Shown here one piece after another: positions 24,866-32,578 of a stretch of 64,000 nt of DNA. This DNA comes from Planctomycetota bacterium (GTDB taxonomy: Bacteria > Planctomycetota > Phycisphaerae > UBA1845 > UTPLA1). A program made the position numbers and the translations under genes. Position 1 is the stretch's first letter. Every line of letters begins with the position of its first letter. The stretch spans positions 20,907 through 84,906 of the forward strand of contig JACRIM010000056.1 of NCBI GenBank assembly GCA_016235815.1, in the 5' to 3' direction. The notes under the pieces are model-generated. The model had not been told where the DNA came from. It saw only the letters and a list, made by a program, of their open reading frames with translations, and searched no databases.

Positions 24866-25855
24866 ATGGACGGTGTCAGCCTTGTCATTCCCGGGAAGAA
24901 CTGCTCGCGGACGATTCGCGAGTGCCTCGGTGCCGTGGTGCCGTTGCTGTCGGCGGGCGGGACGCGTCTGCGCGAGATTATCTTCGTCGATGATGGGTCG
25001 ACGGATGAGACGCCGCGGATTGTGGCGGAGTATCCGGTTCGATTTATTCAGGGGCCGGCGGGCGGCCCGGGTGCAGCGCGAAATGTCGGATGGCGGGCGG
25101 CGGCGCAGCCGTTGGTGTGGTTCATTGATTCGGATTGCATCGCGCGGCCGGATGCGCTGGAGTTGTTGCTCGCACGAATGGATGGGGACCGAGTCGGCGC
25201 GGTTGGGGGGAGTTACGACAATCAGGTGCCGCATTCACTGCTGGGGCGGATCATTCACGAAGAGATCATGGTGCGGCACTCGGCGATGCGTGCGGAGGTG
25301 AACTTCCTCGGCGGGTTTAACGTGCTCTATCGCCGGCGCGTCTTGGAGGAAGTCGGCGGGTTTGACGAGCGATATTTCAATGGACCGGGGTCGCCGGGTG
25401 CGGAGGATGCGGAGCTGGGGTATCGGGCGCACGCGGCGGGATATGTGCTGCGGTTTGAGTTTCGGTCGAAGGTGGGGCATTACCACCCGACGAAGTTCTG
25501 GCGCTACATGCGCACGCAGCGGCATCACGGGTATTGGCGTGTGAATCTGCATTTTCGTCATCCGCACACGGCGGGCGGCGACGCGTACAGCAGTGTCGTC
25601 GATCATGCGCAGCCGGTGCTGGCGATGGCGGCCGTGGCGTGCGCGGCGGCGGCGTATTGGCCGATCGGGCGGATGGCGCTGGCGGCGGTGTTGGGGTTGC
25701 TGGTGCTCGCGCAGTTGCCGATGACGCTGCGGCTGTTGTCGCGAACGGGGTCGGCGGGGATGGTGTGTTTTGCGCCGATGGGGATTGTGCGGGCGTTTGC
25801 GCGGGGGATTGGGATGACAGTGGGGGTGTTGGCGAATCGGTTCAGGATGGTGTGA
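24866..25855 (+). CDS. Glycosyltransferase family 2
   Basis: 329 residues. GT-A fold motifs are clear: FVDDGSTDE at 40-48, FIDSDC near residue 90 (D-x-D metal site) and PGAEDAELGYRAHAAG near 173 (ED motif). The C-terminal third has two or three hydrophobic segments (AAVACAAAAYWPIG, ALAAVLGLLVLAQLP), so it is membrane-anchored. The last 26 codons recur at 26752-26829 as an 84% identical partial copy beyond an inserted gene. Confidence 0.9.
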   Translation: MDGVSLVIPGKNCSRTIRECLGAVVPLLSAGGTRLREIIFVDDGSTDETPRIVAEYPVRFIQGPAGGPGAARNVGWRAAAQPLVWFIDSDCIARPDALELLLARMDGDRVGAVGGSYDNQVPHSLLGRIIHEEIMVRHSAMRAEVNFLGGFNVLYRRRVLEEVGGFDERYFNGPGSPGAEDAELGYRAHAAGYVLRFEFRSKVGHYHPTKFWRYMRTQRHHGYWRVNLHFRHPHTAGGDAYSSVVDHAQPVLAMAAVACAAAAYWPIGRMALAAVLGLLVLAQLPMTLRLLSRTGSAGMVCFAPMGIVRAFARGIGMTVGVLANRFRMV

Positions 25856-25857
25856 TG
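25777..25857 (+). repeat. Direct repeat copy A (3' end of GT2 gene)
   Basis: 81 bp covering the last 26 codons and stop of the GT2 gene. Copy B is at 26751-26831. By hand alignment 68 of 81 bases agree with no gaps, and both copies translate to the same kind of ending (MTVGVLAN in common). Confidence 0.85.
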
Positions 25858-26208
25858 CCGCTGCGCGGGGGCGATTGATACTGGTCGCCCGCCGGCCTTG
25901 GATAATATACTAAGTAGAAACGCCGAATCTTTCGTATGGTCCGCGAGCCGAAAAACGCTCGTCTTGACCCCGCCAGGGCCACTTTGGGGATGCGAGTGTA
26001 TGATTCATTCTGCGTCTTTACTTAGCTACGATTGCGAAGGCCATCGGTCGTCGCATTCGGCCTCGGCAGGTGGCAGGCCTTGAAAAAGATGACACGGCCG
26101 AAGAAGAAGGCGAGCAGGAAAAGTGAATGACGGCGTGCAGAGGGAGTTTTGTTAGTATCTGTCACTAGATTAACTAACATTGATTTACTTCGCTCGATTC
26201 AATTGCCC
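25856..26208. other. 353-bp intergenic region upstream of a foreign-looking lipoprotein gene
   Basis: No gene is supported. The base composition becomes AT-richer toward 26208, especially around 26130-26200 (GTTAGTATCTGTCACTAG). A 61-codon open frame at 25898 has no ribosome site and no recognisable content. One edge of the inserted block probably lies in here, after the GT2 stop. Confidence 0.5.
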
Positions 26209-26745
26209 ATGAAGACGATTATCGCACCAGTTACGTTTTGCCTATTCTCCGCTGTATGCGGTTGCGCGAGAACAACGGTGAGTATTACCATACAAGATGC
26301 AAGTGGTGGAGCACAGGACAACCAAGACTTTTCCGTGCGCAAAGGAGCCTGGGCCAGAAGCAACTCAACGATTGTCGGAGTTGCCCAAGCCGTGCCACAT
26401 GGTGGTGTAATCTATGAACCATACCCTGTTTGGCATGAATTCGCAATAGCCGCTGTTATTGCCAAGGCCGCGCCAGGCAAGTTCACTGGCACAGCTGCAA
26501 TATCATTCGCAGGACGTGCAGAGTTGTTTTCTGTTGATTCACTAACTCTCTCACCACGCGAATCCGAAGGGTTCGTGGTGCAGGCCCATTCCGGGTGTAA
26601 GAAAACCGTATTGCGATTTGTTGGGGCGCCGGAGCCTGGCTTTGAGAGGCTTGAGCAACAAGCTAAACAAATATTGGGCTCAGATGGTAAGGAGCAGTTG
26701 AGTCGGGAAATTGGGAATCCAGGGGAATCCAAGGACAGGCACTAA
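26209..26745 (+). CDS. Small predicted lipoprotein, AT-rich for the region
   Basis: 178 residues from the ATG at 26209; an upstream start at 26149 would add a non-signal leader. The signal FCLFSAVCGCARTTVS has two Cys; SAVCGC fits a lipobox only roughly. The rest is beta-rich with no recognised family. Codon and base use are more AT-rich than in the neighbouring genes, suggesting acquisition. It lies between two copies of the GT2 3' end. Function is unknown. Confidence 0.55.
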   Translation: MKTIIAPVTFCLFSAVCGCARTTVSITIQDASGGAQDNQDFSVRKGAWARSNSTIVGVAQAVPHGGVIYEPYPVWHEFAIAAVIAKAAPGKFTGTAAISFAGRAELFSVDSLTLSPRESEGFVVQAHSGCKKTVLRFVGAPEPGFERLEQQAKQILGSDGKEQLSREIGNPGESKDRH

Positions 26746-26750
26746 TAGTA

Positions 26751-26831
26751 GATGGGGTTCGTTCTGGCGTTTGCGCGGAGGATGGGAATGACGGTGGGGG
26801 TGCTGGCGAATTGGCTCAGGACGGGGTGATG
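26751..26831 (+). pseudogene. Remnant of a second GT2 gene (direct repeat copy B)
   Basis: From 26752 it reads in frame as MGFVLAFARRMGMTVGVLAN followed by six residues and TGA. This parallels the GT2 ending at 25778-25855 (MGIVRAFARGIGMTVGVLAN). Only the last 26 codons are left. The simplest reading is that a tandem GT2 paralogue lost nearly all of its length when the AT-rich segment arrived, or that the 3' end was duplicated during insertion. Confidence 0.75.
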
Positions 26832-26898
26832 GGAGCCTGGTGAGACTAGCGCACCGCCCGATAGTCGGTGCCGCACAGGCCCGCTACACTGGCGGCGC

Positions 26899-28725
26899 AT
26901 GATGTCGGCGTCGATTCTTTTCTGGCTGCTGCTACCTCTTCCGGGGTATGCGCTGGCGCGGCGGGTTTCATCGGACGAATTGGAATCGGGGCTGCTCGGG
27001 TCGCTTGGCATTTCCTACTTGTATACGTTTGCATTGTTGTCGCCGCTTTCGATTGCGTGCTATGTCCTGCGGCTGCCGGTGGGAGTTTTGTCGGCGTACT
27101 TCGTCGCGCTGTTTGTCGCCGCCGTAATCGACCTGACGCGACAACGCGGTTGGGGGGCGATAGGCCGGCTGTGGATGGCGGGTCTGGGAGTGGAACTGCT
27201 CATCGTTATTCTGGATTTGGTCATGGGGGCACGGGTCGGGACGTTTCTTGCGGGGGATGCGTTCGTTCACCTGGCGCGGATACGCAGTTTGCTTGAGAAC
27301 GGCATGAACAATGATGACCCGTTCGTGGCCGCGAGGCATTTTTTCCCGGTGTATCACACGAATCTGCTGCACGCGCTGTACGCGATGGCGACGCAACTGA
27401 CGCGGTGTGACCTGCTGAACGTCTGGTTCGACAGCCTGCCGATGGGCAAGCTGTTGATTGCATCCGGGACGTATTATTTCGCGTGGCAAGTCTTTCAGCG
27501 TCGGTGGGTGGCGTGGGTCGCGGTGATGTTCGTGGTCGGCGTGCGCGGCCCGTTTCAGTATGTCATCTATCCCAATCAACTTAGCCCCTATTTTTTGACG
27601 CCGATGGTGCTGGGGATCCTGGTGTCGGCGATTCGCGGGCCGTGTACGTGGCGTCACGCGGCGATGCTGGCGGCGGCCTCGCTGATCATCGGGCAGTTTC
27701 ACGGGCTGTACGTTTTGTTCTGCCTGATCGGAGCGGGCCCGGTGCTGGGGGCGGTCGCCTTGTACAACCTCGTTCGACGGCCGCGCGCGGCGATGCCGAT
27801 CCTGGCGTGCGCGGCGGCAATGTGGGTCGGGTTTCCGTTTCTGCTTGTGTCGCGTTGGCAGACGCCGGTGATCAATCGGGCGCCGGTGACGGAGACGGCT
27901 CCGATCGGCGACAGTGGGTACTTCGTGCGGGTGGGAGCGAATGACGTTGTGCGGGACTCGACCGACCTGGTGCGAACGCTGGGCGGCGGTGTCGGGAACA
28001 CGATCGCGTGGTTCGTGGGCATCGGCTGTGCGTTGGCGGGCAGACGACGGCGCGAGACGGCGTTCCTGCTGGGGATCGTCGCGGTGAGCCTGTCGATCTT
28101 TTTCGTGCCGGCGATTTGCTCGTTCTTCATGCGCCGGCTTGGCGAAGAGTGGGTGCTGCAACGCTTTGATTATTTGATCGGTGTGTGCCAGATCGCGCTC
28201 GTTCCGGGGGCGATTGCGGCCATGTTGGAACGGCTGCCGCTGGCGGAGGTGGGGCGGGCGATCGTCAGCGTGGTCGTGGTCTTTCTCGCGGCGGGTTCGG
28301 CGGGCCATCAGAAGCCGGACGATTGGACGACGTGGTTGGGAACGGCCCGGTTGCCGCACGAACAGCGGACGGGATATCTCGGGAACATCAACAAGATTCG
28401 CGATTTCGTGACGGCCCATGTGCCGCCGGGCGAGACGGTGCTCGCCGACCCGGTGACGGGGATCGGTTTCGTGGCGATCACGGGTAACAAACTGGTGATT
28501 GCGGATCGGGCGTGCAACGGCGTGTCGGATCAGTATGAGCGGCGGGACGATTTGGCGGTGATGCTGGATCCGCGGGTGTCGTGGGAGCGCAAACTGCCGC
28601 TGCTTCGGAAGTATCAGACGCGGTATTTTTTCCCGGTGTCATTTCGCAATGAATGGACCGAGGGACACGTCGAGGCGCAGTGGAGCGTCGACCGGCGGTT
28701 GTTGATTAAGTTGAAGATTGACTGA
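26899..28725 (+). CDS. Large multi-pass membrane protein, GT-C-like
   Basis: 608 residues with about twelve hydrophobic segments and a soluble C-terminal part. An early loop has FLAGDAFVHLARIRSLLENG, an acidic motif of the type that holds the catalytic Asp in GT-C glycosyltransferases. VYHTNLLHALYAMATQL and YVIYPNQLSPYFLTP follow. It would use a lipid-linked sugar at the periplasmic face. No specific family can be named. ATG codons at 26899 and 26902 are equivalent starts. It ends 26 bp before the terminator of the convergent gene. Confidence 0.6.
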   Translation: MMSASILFWLLLPLPGYALARRVSSDELESGLLGSLGISYLYTFALLSPLSIACYVLRLPVGVLSAYFVALFVAAVIDLTRQRGWGAIGRLWMAGLGVELLIVILDLVMGARVGTFLAGDAFVHLARIRSLLENGMNNDDPFVAARHFFPVYHTNLLHALYAMATQLTRCDLLNVWFDSLPMGKLLIASGTYYFAWQVFQRRWVAWVAVMFVVGVRGPFQYVIYPNQLSPYFLTPMVLGILVSAIRGPCTWRHAAMLAAASLIIGQFHGLYVLFCLIGAGPVLGAVALYNLVRRPRAAMPILACAAAMWVGFPFLLVSRWQTPVINRAPVTETAPIGDSGYFVRVGANDVVRDSTDLVRTLGGGVGNTIAWFVGIGCALAGRRRRETAFLLGIVAVSLSIFFVPAICSFFMRRLGEEWVLQRFDYLIGVCQIALVPGAIAAMLERLPLAEVGRAIVSVVVVFLAAGSAGHQKPDDWTTWLGTARLPHEQRTGYLGNINKIRDFVTAHVPPGETVLADPVTGIGFVAITGNKLVIADRACNGVSDQYERRDDLAVMLDPRVSWERKLPLLRKYQTRYFFPVSFRNEWTEGHVEAQWSVDRRLLIKLKID

Positions 28726-28744
28726 GCCTGCGACTCGGCGACAG

Positions 28745-28773
28745 AAAAAAACCGTCGGCATGCGTGCCGACGG
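28745..28773 (-). terminator. Rho-independent terminator of the B12-domain gene
   Basis: On the - strand a 9-bp perfect stem CCGTCGGCA with loop CGCA is followed by seven T. It starts about 30 bp after the stop at 28804. Confidence 0.85.
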
Positions 28774-28803
28774 CTAGAGTAACTATCAGTATTTCAAGGG
28801 AGC

Positions 28804-29703
28804 TTAGCAGTTCGCCTCTTCCATCTGGGCGAGAAGCGGCGGGCGGCGGCGGCGGCGGCGCTTCTTGGTGCCGTTCGTGTCGCGCTCCTCCGGCTCGCGG
28901 GCCTCGGTGGCGTCGGCGAGTTGCAGGGCCTCAAGGGCCGTCTCGGCGTAGAGGTCGGCCTTCACTTCCTTCCAAAGGCCGGCAGCCCGATTGAAGACAC
29001 CTCCCGAGACCATGATGTTCATCTGGGGGCAGACGTTGATCTCGCGAATGTAGTCGATCATCTCGCGGACGATCGGCGCATCGCTGGGCTTCGAACCGAA
29101 GATGAGAAGGTTGTTGGGTCGAAGCTGGCCGACGAGTTCGGCGACTTCGTCACGCGCGATTCCGCCGCCGACGAAGTAAACCTCCCAGCCGTCGGCCTCG
29201 AAGAGATCGGCGACCATCTGGGCGGAGAACTCTTCGGGCTCGTCGTGGGCGCAGGTGATGAGGATTCGCTTGTTGAGCGCGGGCTTGCGATCGAGGCGCG
29301 TCTGGACGTGATCGGCGACGGTGCGATTGATGCGCACGGCCATGTGCTCGCTGACGCGGTTGATGCGATCTTCGCGGTACATCGATTCGACGCGCTGCAT
29401 CGCGGGGAAGAGCAGGCCGTCGTAGAGGCTCTTGGCCGTGAATCCGTTTTCGAGGGCCGAGAGGACCAGGTCGCGGCAGGTCGCCCGGTGGCCGCGGAGG
29501 AGGGGATCCATGTACTGGTCGAGGAGTTTCGCAATCGCCATTTTCTCATTCTCCGTTTGCTTCCGGCTGACCGCCGACTTGGCGGTCGTGTAGTCGCGAC
29601 CCGAGTCCATCGGGGCAGCGGCCGGGGTGTTGGTCGCGTCTCGGTACAGCCCGGAATCCAATCGGGGCACGTTGAGCAGAAATTGCCGATTCATCATTTG
29701 CAT
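28804..29703 (-). CDS. B12-binding-fold protein (CarH/MetH-type module) lacking the cobalamin His
   Basis: 299 residues. Residues about 55-135 form the helical B12-binding_2 cap (MDPLLRGHRATCRDLVLSAL). Residues 146-270 form the Rossmann-like B12 domain (RILITCAHDEPEEFSAQMVA, WEVYFVGGGIARDEVAELVG). Where CarH has E-x-H-x-x-G, this protein has Glu155-Pro-Glu157-Glu-Phe-Ser160, so the cobalt-binding His and the Gly are both replaced. There is no MerR DNA-binding domain at the N-terminus. The C-terminus is basic (TKKRRRRRRPP) and may bind nucleic acid. It is a single-gene transcript with its own terminator. It could be a sensor or scaffold that no longer binds B12 or binds it differently. Confidence 0.75.
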   Translation of the reverse strand: MQMMNRQFLLNVPRLDSGLYRDATNTPAAAPMDSGRDYTTAKSAVSRKQTENEKMAIAKLLDQYMDPLLRGHRATCRDLVLSALENGFTAKSLYDGLLFPAMQRVESMYREDRINRVSEHMAVRINRTVADHVQTRLDRKPALNKRILITCAHDEPEEFSAQMVADLFEADGWEVYFVGGGIARDEVAELVGQLRPNNLLIFGSKPSDAPIVREMIDYIREINVCPQMNIMVSGGVFNRAAGLWKEVKADLYAETALEALQLADATEAREPEERDTNGTKKRRRRRRPPLLAQMEEANC

Positions 29704-29748
29704 TAGCTCAGGGTTTTGTTCTGGCGGCTCGCTACTGTTAATTTAGGC

Positions 29749-29775
29749 AACATAGCGAACATAGGCAATATGATG
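29749..29775. promoter_or_regulatory. Three 9-bp direct repeats upstream of the B12-domain gene
   Basis: AACATAGCG, AACATAGGC and AATATGATG run head to tail, 46 bp upstream of the gene start at 29703, in an AT-rich stretch. Spacing of about one helical turn makes this a candidate operator. The binding protein is unknown. Confidence 0.4.
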
Positions 29776-29899
29776 TCGGCGCGCGGTATTCGAAAACTTT
29801 AGGGCAGGTGCGAAATGTGCGTGTGGACCGGCCGAGAATGCGCGGCCGCGTAGCACTATAACGTGTTTATTGACAGTTGCTTATGGAGACGCTGTCTTG

Positions 29900-30664
29900 T
29901 TACTTGCCGCTTGTCGGCAGTTGTGTGGGCGTCGTGCTGGTGACGGGCTTTCGACCACCCGAGGAGAGGGTTATCCGTGTCACTCTCCATCCATTTTCGG
30001 TTTTCCGAAGGCGAAGATCGACCGAGGCCGAGATTGGCACGCTGAACCCGGCCTTGATGGCGGCTTGGCGAATCGCTGCCTGGTACTCAGCCGACCCTGG
30101 ACCGGCCGGCGTCCCATCGGCCTTCTTCGGCGGGTTCGCGGCGACGGCCGACTCGATGCGCGTGAGTTGGTTGCGATCGGCGGGCGACTCGAGTTCGAGG
30201 TTGACGGATGCATCGGTCTTCGGCGGGTCGGGAACGATGCGAAGCGTGTCGAGTTTCGCACCGCCTGCATAGTGCGCGATCTGCGAAATCCACGATTCGG
30301 CCATGACGGTCAAGGCGGCGTCGGGTGACACATCGCGCGGAACCGACGCCGATTTGCCGGCGAGAAGTTGTTGGTGAACCTCGTTTTTCGCGGCGAGGGC
30401 GTAGATGCGGGCGAGTGCCGCATCGTAGGCGGACTTCTGCCCCGGCGCGCCGAGTCCGCGGACGCGAATCAACTGGGCATCCGAGAGGGCCGAAATCATG
30501 GCCTCGGCGACCTGCTTCGGCGATGCATCCACGGGAAGCGATGTCGCAACGTTTGAGACGGTGACGGCGTCGTTGGGCTGGTGGCGGCGTTTATCGTCGC
30601 AGGCGAGGGAAACCGTGCAGACGATGAGAAGGGTCGTGAATGCAGAGAGTTTTCGCGGAGGCAT
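29900..30664 (-). CDS. Predicted lipoprotein of unknown function
   Basis: 254 residues. The signal TTLLIVCTVSLACDDKRRHQ ends with a LAC lipobox. The body is helical (SPKQVAEAMISALSDAQLIR) with a Pro-rich segment and a C-terminal strand region (VDLRLRKTENGWRVTRITLS). No family is recognised. It is divergent from the proline dehydrogenase gene with a 76-bp gap. Confidence 0.65.
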   Translation of the reverse strand: MPPRKLSAFTTLLIVCTVSLACDDKRRHQPNDAVTVSNVATSLPVDASPKQVAEAMISALSDAQLIRVRGLGAPGQKSAYDAALARIYALAAKNEVHQQLLAGKSASVPRDVSPDAALTVMAESWISQIAHYAGGAKLDTLRIVPDPPKTDASVNLELESPADRNQLTRIESAVAANPPKKADGTPAGPGSAEYQAAIRQAAIKAGFSVPISASVDLRLRKTENGWRVTRITLSSGGRKPVTSTTPTQLPTSGK

Positions 30665-30740
30665 TCGGAGCGAGTGTAGGGATGGGGCGGTGGTTTCGCA
30701 ACGGTTGCGAGTCCGGGGGGCCGGGGATACCTTGAGCGGT

Positions 30741-32132
30741 ATGAATGCAGTGCTTTCGCGACCGTGCGTGAACGAGGCCGAGTTGGAGCGGTCGATTCGG
30801 GAGATCGGCGAGGAAATTTTCTCGCGGGCGGAGGATGCCGCACCGTCGCTGCTTTCGATGGAGCGTTGGCAGCAGACCGCGATGGAGTGGATGACGCAGG
30901 ACGAGGACCTGAAGCTTCGGTTGTTTCAGTTTATTGAGAGTCTTCCACGTTTGGCGACGTCGGCGGAGGTGGCGAGGCGACTCAAAGTGCTGCTGGCGCG
31001 GCCGGAGAATGGACACGGCCCGCTGCCGGGCATTTTGCAATTCGCGTTGGCGTATGAACGGGACGATTCGCTGTTCGCGAGCATCGTCGCGGAGATGGCG
31101 CGGTGGGGGTGCGGGCAGTCGGCGCGACAATTTATTTGTGGATCGACGCCGGGCGAGGCGCTGACCTCGGTGATGCGTCTTCGGCGAAACGGGATGGCGT
31201 TCACGCTGGATTTGCTCGGCGAGACAGTGCATTCTGAAAAAGTGGCGCGGGGGCATCTGGAAACGTATCTTCGATTGATCGCGGAGTTGGGCACGGCGGC
31301 GCGGACATGGACGGATGATCCAATCCTCGATATCGCGCCATGGGGGCCGATCCCAAAAGTGAACGTATCGATCAAGCTGACGGCGCTCGCCGCGGGGGTA
31401 GAGCAGATGGATCGCGCGTCGGCGGCGAAGGCCATGGCCGAACCGTTGCGAACGGTGCTTCGCGCGGCGGCAAAGTCGGGGGCGTTCATCAACGTCGACA
31501 TGGAGCATTATTCGATCAAGGATTTGACGCTCGATGTGTTCAAGTCTGTGCTGATGGAAGCGGAGTTCCGCGACACGCCGGACATCGGCATCGTGATACA
31601 GGCGTATCTGACGGACGCGATGAAGGACATGGGCGAGTTGATCGCATGGGTACAGCAGCGCGGCACTCCCATCGCGGTGCGGCTGGTGAAGGGGGCTTAC
31701 TGGGATTCGGAAAAAGCCCGGGCGCGGGCCGAGGGGCGTACGCCGCCGGTGTTTGCGGAGAAGTGGCAGTCGGACGCGTCGTTCGAGGCAGTCGGGCGGC
31801 TGATGGTGGATTCGTGCGAGTGGGTGCGGCCGACGATCGGCAGCCACAACGTGCGCTCCATCGCGGCGATGCTGGCCTATTCGGCGGCGATCGGCCTGCC
31901 GTCGCGCACGGTCGAGGTGCAGATGTTGACGGGCATGGGCGATCCGCTGAAGCGGGCGATCGTGGCGATGAAGCAGCGGCTGCGGGTGTATTCGCCGGTG
32001 GGGGACATGGTGAAGGGCATGGCGTATCTGATTCGGCGGCTGATCGAGAACACGTCGAATGATTCGTTTTTGCGACAGAGTTTCGGCGCGGGGCGGACGG
32101 TGGGGAGTTTGCTGGCGAAGCCGGGGAAGTGA
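30741..32132 (+). CDS. Proline dehydrogenase (monofunctional)
   Basis: 463 residues from the ATG at 30741; longer open frame upstream overlaps the divergent lipoprotein and is not used. The PRODH barrel is clear: FINVDMEHYSIKDLTLDVFK, RLVKGAYWDSEKARARAEG, VEVQMLTGMGDPLKRAI and the substrate loop YLIRRLIENTSNDSFLRQ with the paired Arg. It oxidises proline to pyrroline-5-carboxylate with FAD, passing electrons to quinones. The fold follows the PutA PRODH half, but the protein stops just after the barrel, so the P5C dehydrogenase must be a separate gene not in view. A GAATAGC repeat follows the stop directly. Confidence 0.88.
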   Translation: MNAVLSRPCVNEAELERSIREIGEEIFSRAEDAAPSLLSMERWQQTAMEWMTQDEDLKLRLFQFIESLPRLATSAEVARRLKVLLARPENGHGPLPGILQFALAYERDDSLFASIVAEMARWGCGQSARQFICGSTPGEALTSVMRLRRNGMAFTLDLLGETVHSEKVARGHLETYLRLIAELGTAARTWTDDPILDIAPWGPIPKVNVSIKLTALAAGVEQMDRASAAKAMAEPLRTVLRAAAKSGAFINVDMEHYSIKDLTLDVFKSVLMEAEFRDTPDIGIVIQAYLTDAMKDMGELIAWVQQRGTPIAVRLVKGAYWDSEKARARAEGRTPPVFAEKWQSDASFEAVGRLMVDSCEWVRPTIGSHNVRSIAAMLAYSAAIGLPSRTVEVQMLTGMGDPLKRAIVAMKQRLRVYSPVGDMVKGMAYLIRRLIENTSNDSFLRQSFGAGRTVGSLLAKPGK

Positions 32133-32136
32133 AATC

Positions 32137-32157
32137 GAATAGCGAATAGCGAATAGC
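32137..32157. repeat. Three tandem GAATAGC heptamers
   Basis: Three exact copies of GAATAGC begin five bases after the proline dehydrogenase stop, flanked by partial copies (ATCGAATAGC before, GAAAC after). It is a second 7-bp period tandem in this window, unrelated in sequence to the NCTCARG array. Confidence 0.8.
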
Positions 32158-32233
32158 GAAACCGGACTCGGCGCATCATTGGTGGGCATTCCCTCCCCTT
32201 ATCAAGAGAGAGGGGATAGGGCGCGTTTTTTTA

Positions 32234-32422
32234 TTACTGCAATTCCAGCGACATCAGGAAGTCTTCCATTGCTTTTTGTTGCGTTCGTTCCTTTTCGAGG
32301 GAGGCGGCCTCGAAGAAGCCGACGCCGGAGTTGAAGAGGGCGATGCGCGTGGGCTTGAGGTCGCCGGCGCGGGCGGGGAGCGCGATTGCGAGGATGAGTG
32401 TGAGCGAAAGAGTGCGGGTCAT
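32234..32422 (-). CDS. Short secreted peptide, possible N-terminal fragment of a DUF4139-type protein
   Basis: 62 residues from the ATG at 32422. A signal peptide (TLSLTLILAIALPARAG) is followed by LKPTRIALFNSGVGFFEAAS. This resembles the start of DUF4139-type planctomycete proteins, which open with a x-x-LYxxGVGYFE segment. The rest of such proteins is missing: the frame stops after FLMSLELQ. It is either a truncated gene or a real small secreted peptide. A ribosome site is not obvious. Confidence 0.4.
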   Translation of the reverse strand: MTRTLSLTLILAIALPARAGDLKPTRIALFNSGVGFFEAASLEKERTQQKAMEDFLMSLELQ

Positions 32423-32578
32423 GCTGGGCCTCTGGGTTGATGTGTATGGGTTTGGGCGATGTTGACTGGTAACTCCGTCATTGGCAGCCACGGAGGCCTG
32501 CCTCACTCCTGGTGAGCAGCCTTACTCCTTTATATGTCGTATCCGGGGGTTGGACGCAACGCGCGAGGGGGGCAGACC

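Noticed and set aside
25898..26083. 61-residue open frame between the GT2 and lipoprotein genes
   Set aside because: No ribosome site, no signal or domain, and the composition is mixed across an insertion edge.
30498..30740. Upstream extension of proline dehydrogenase
   Set aside because: It overlaps the divergent lipoprotein gene and its translation has no proline dehydrogenase features; the ATG at 30741 is placed correctly.
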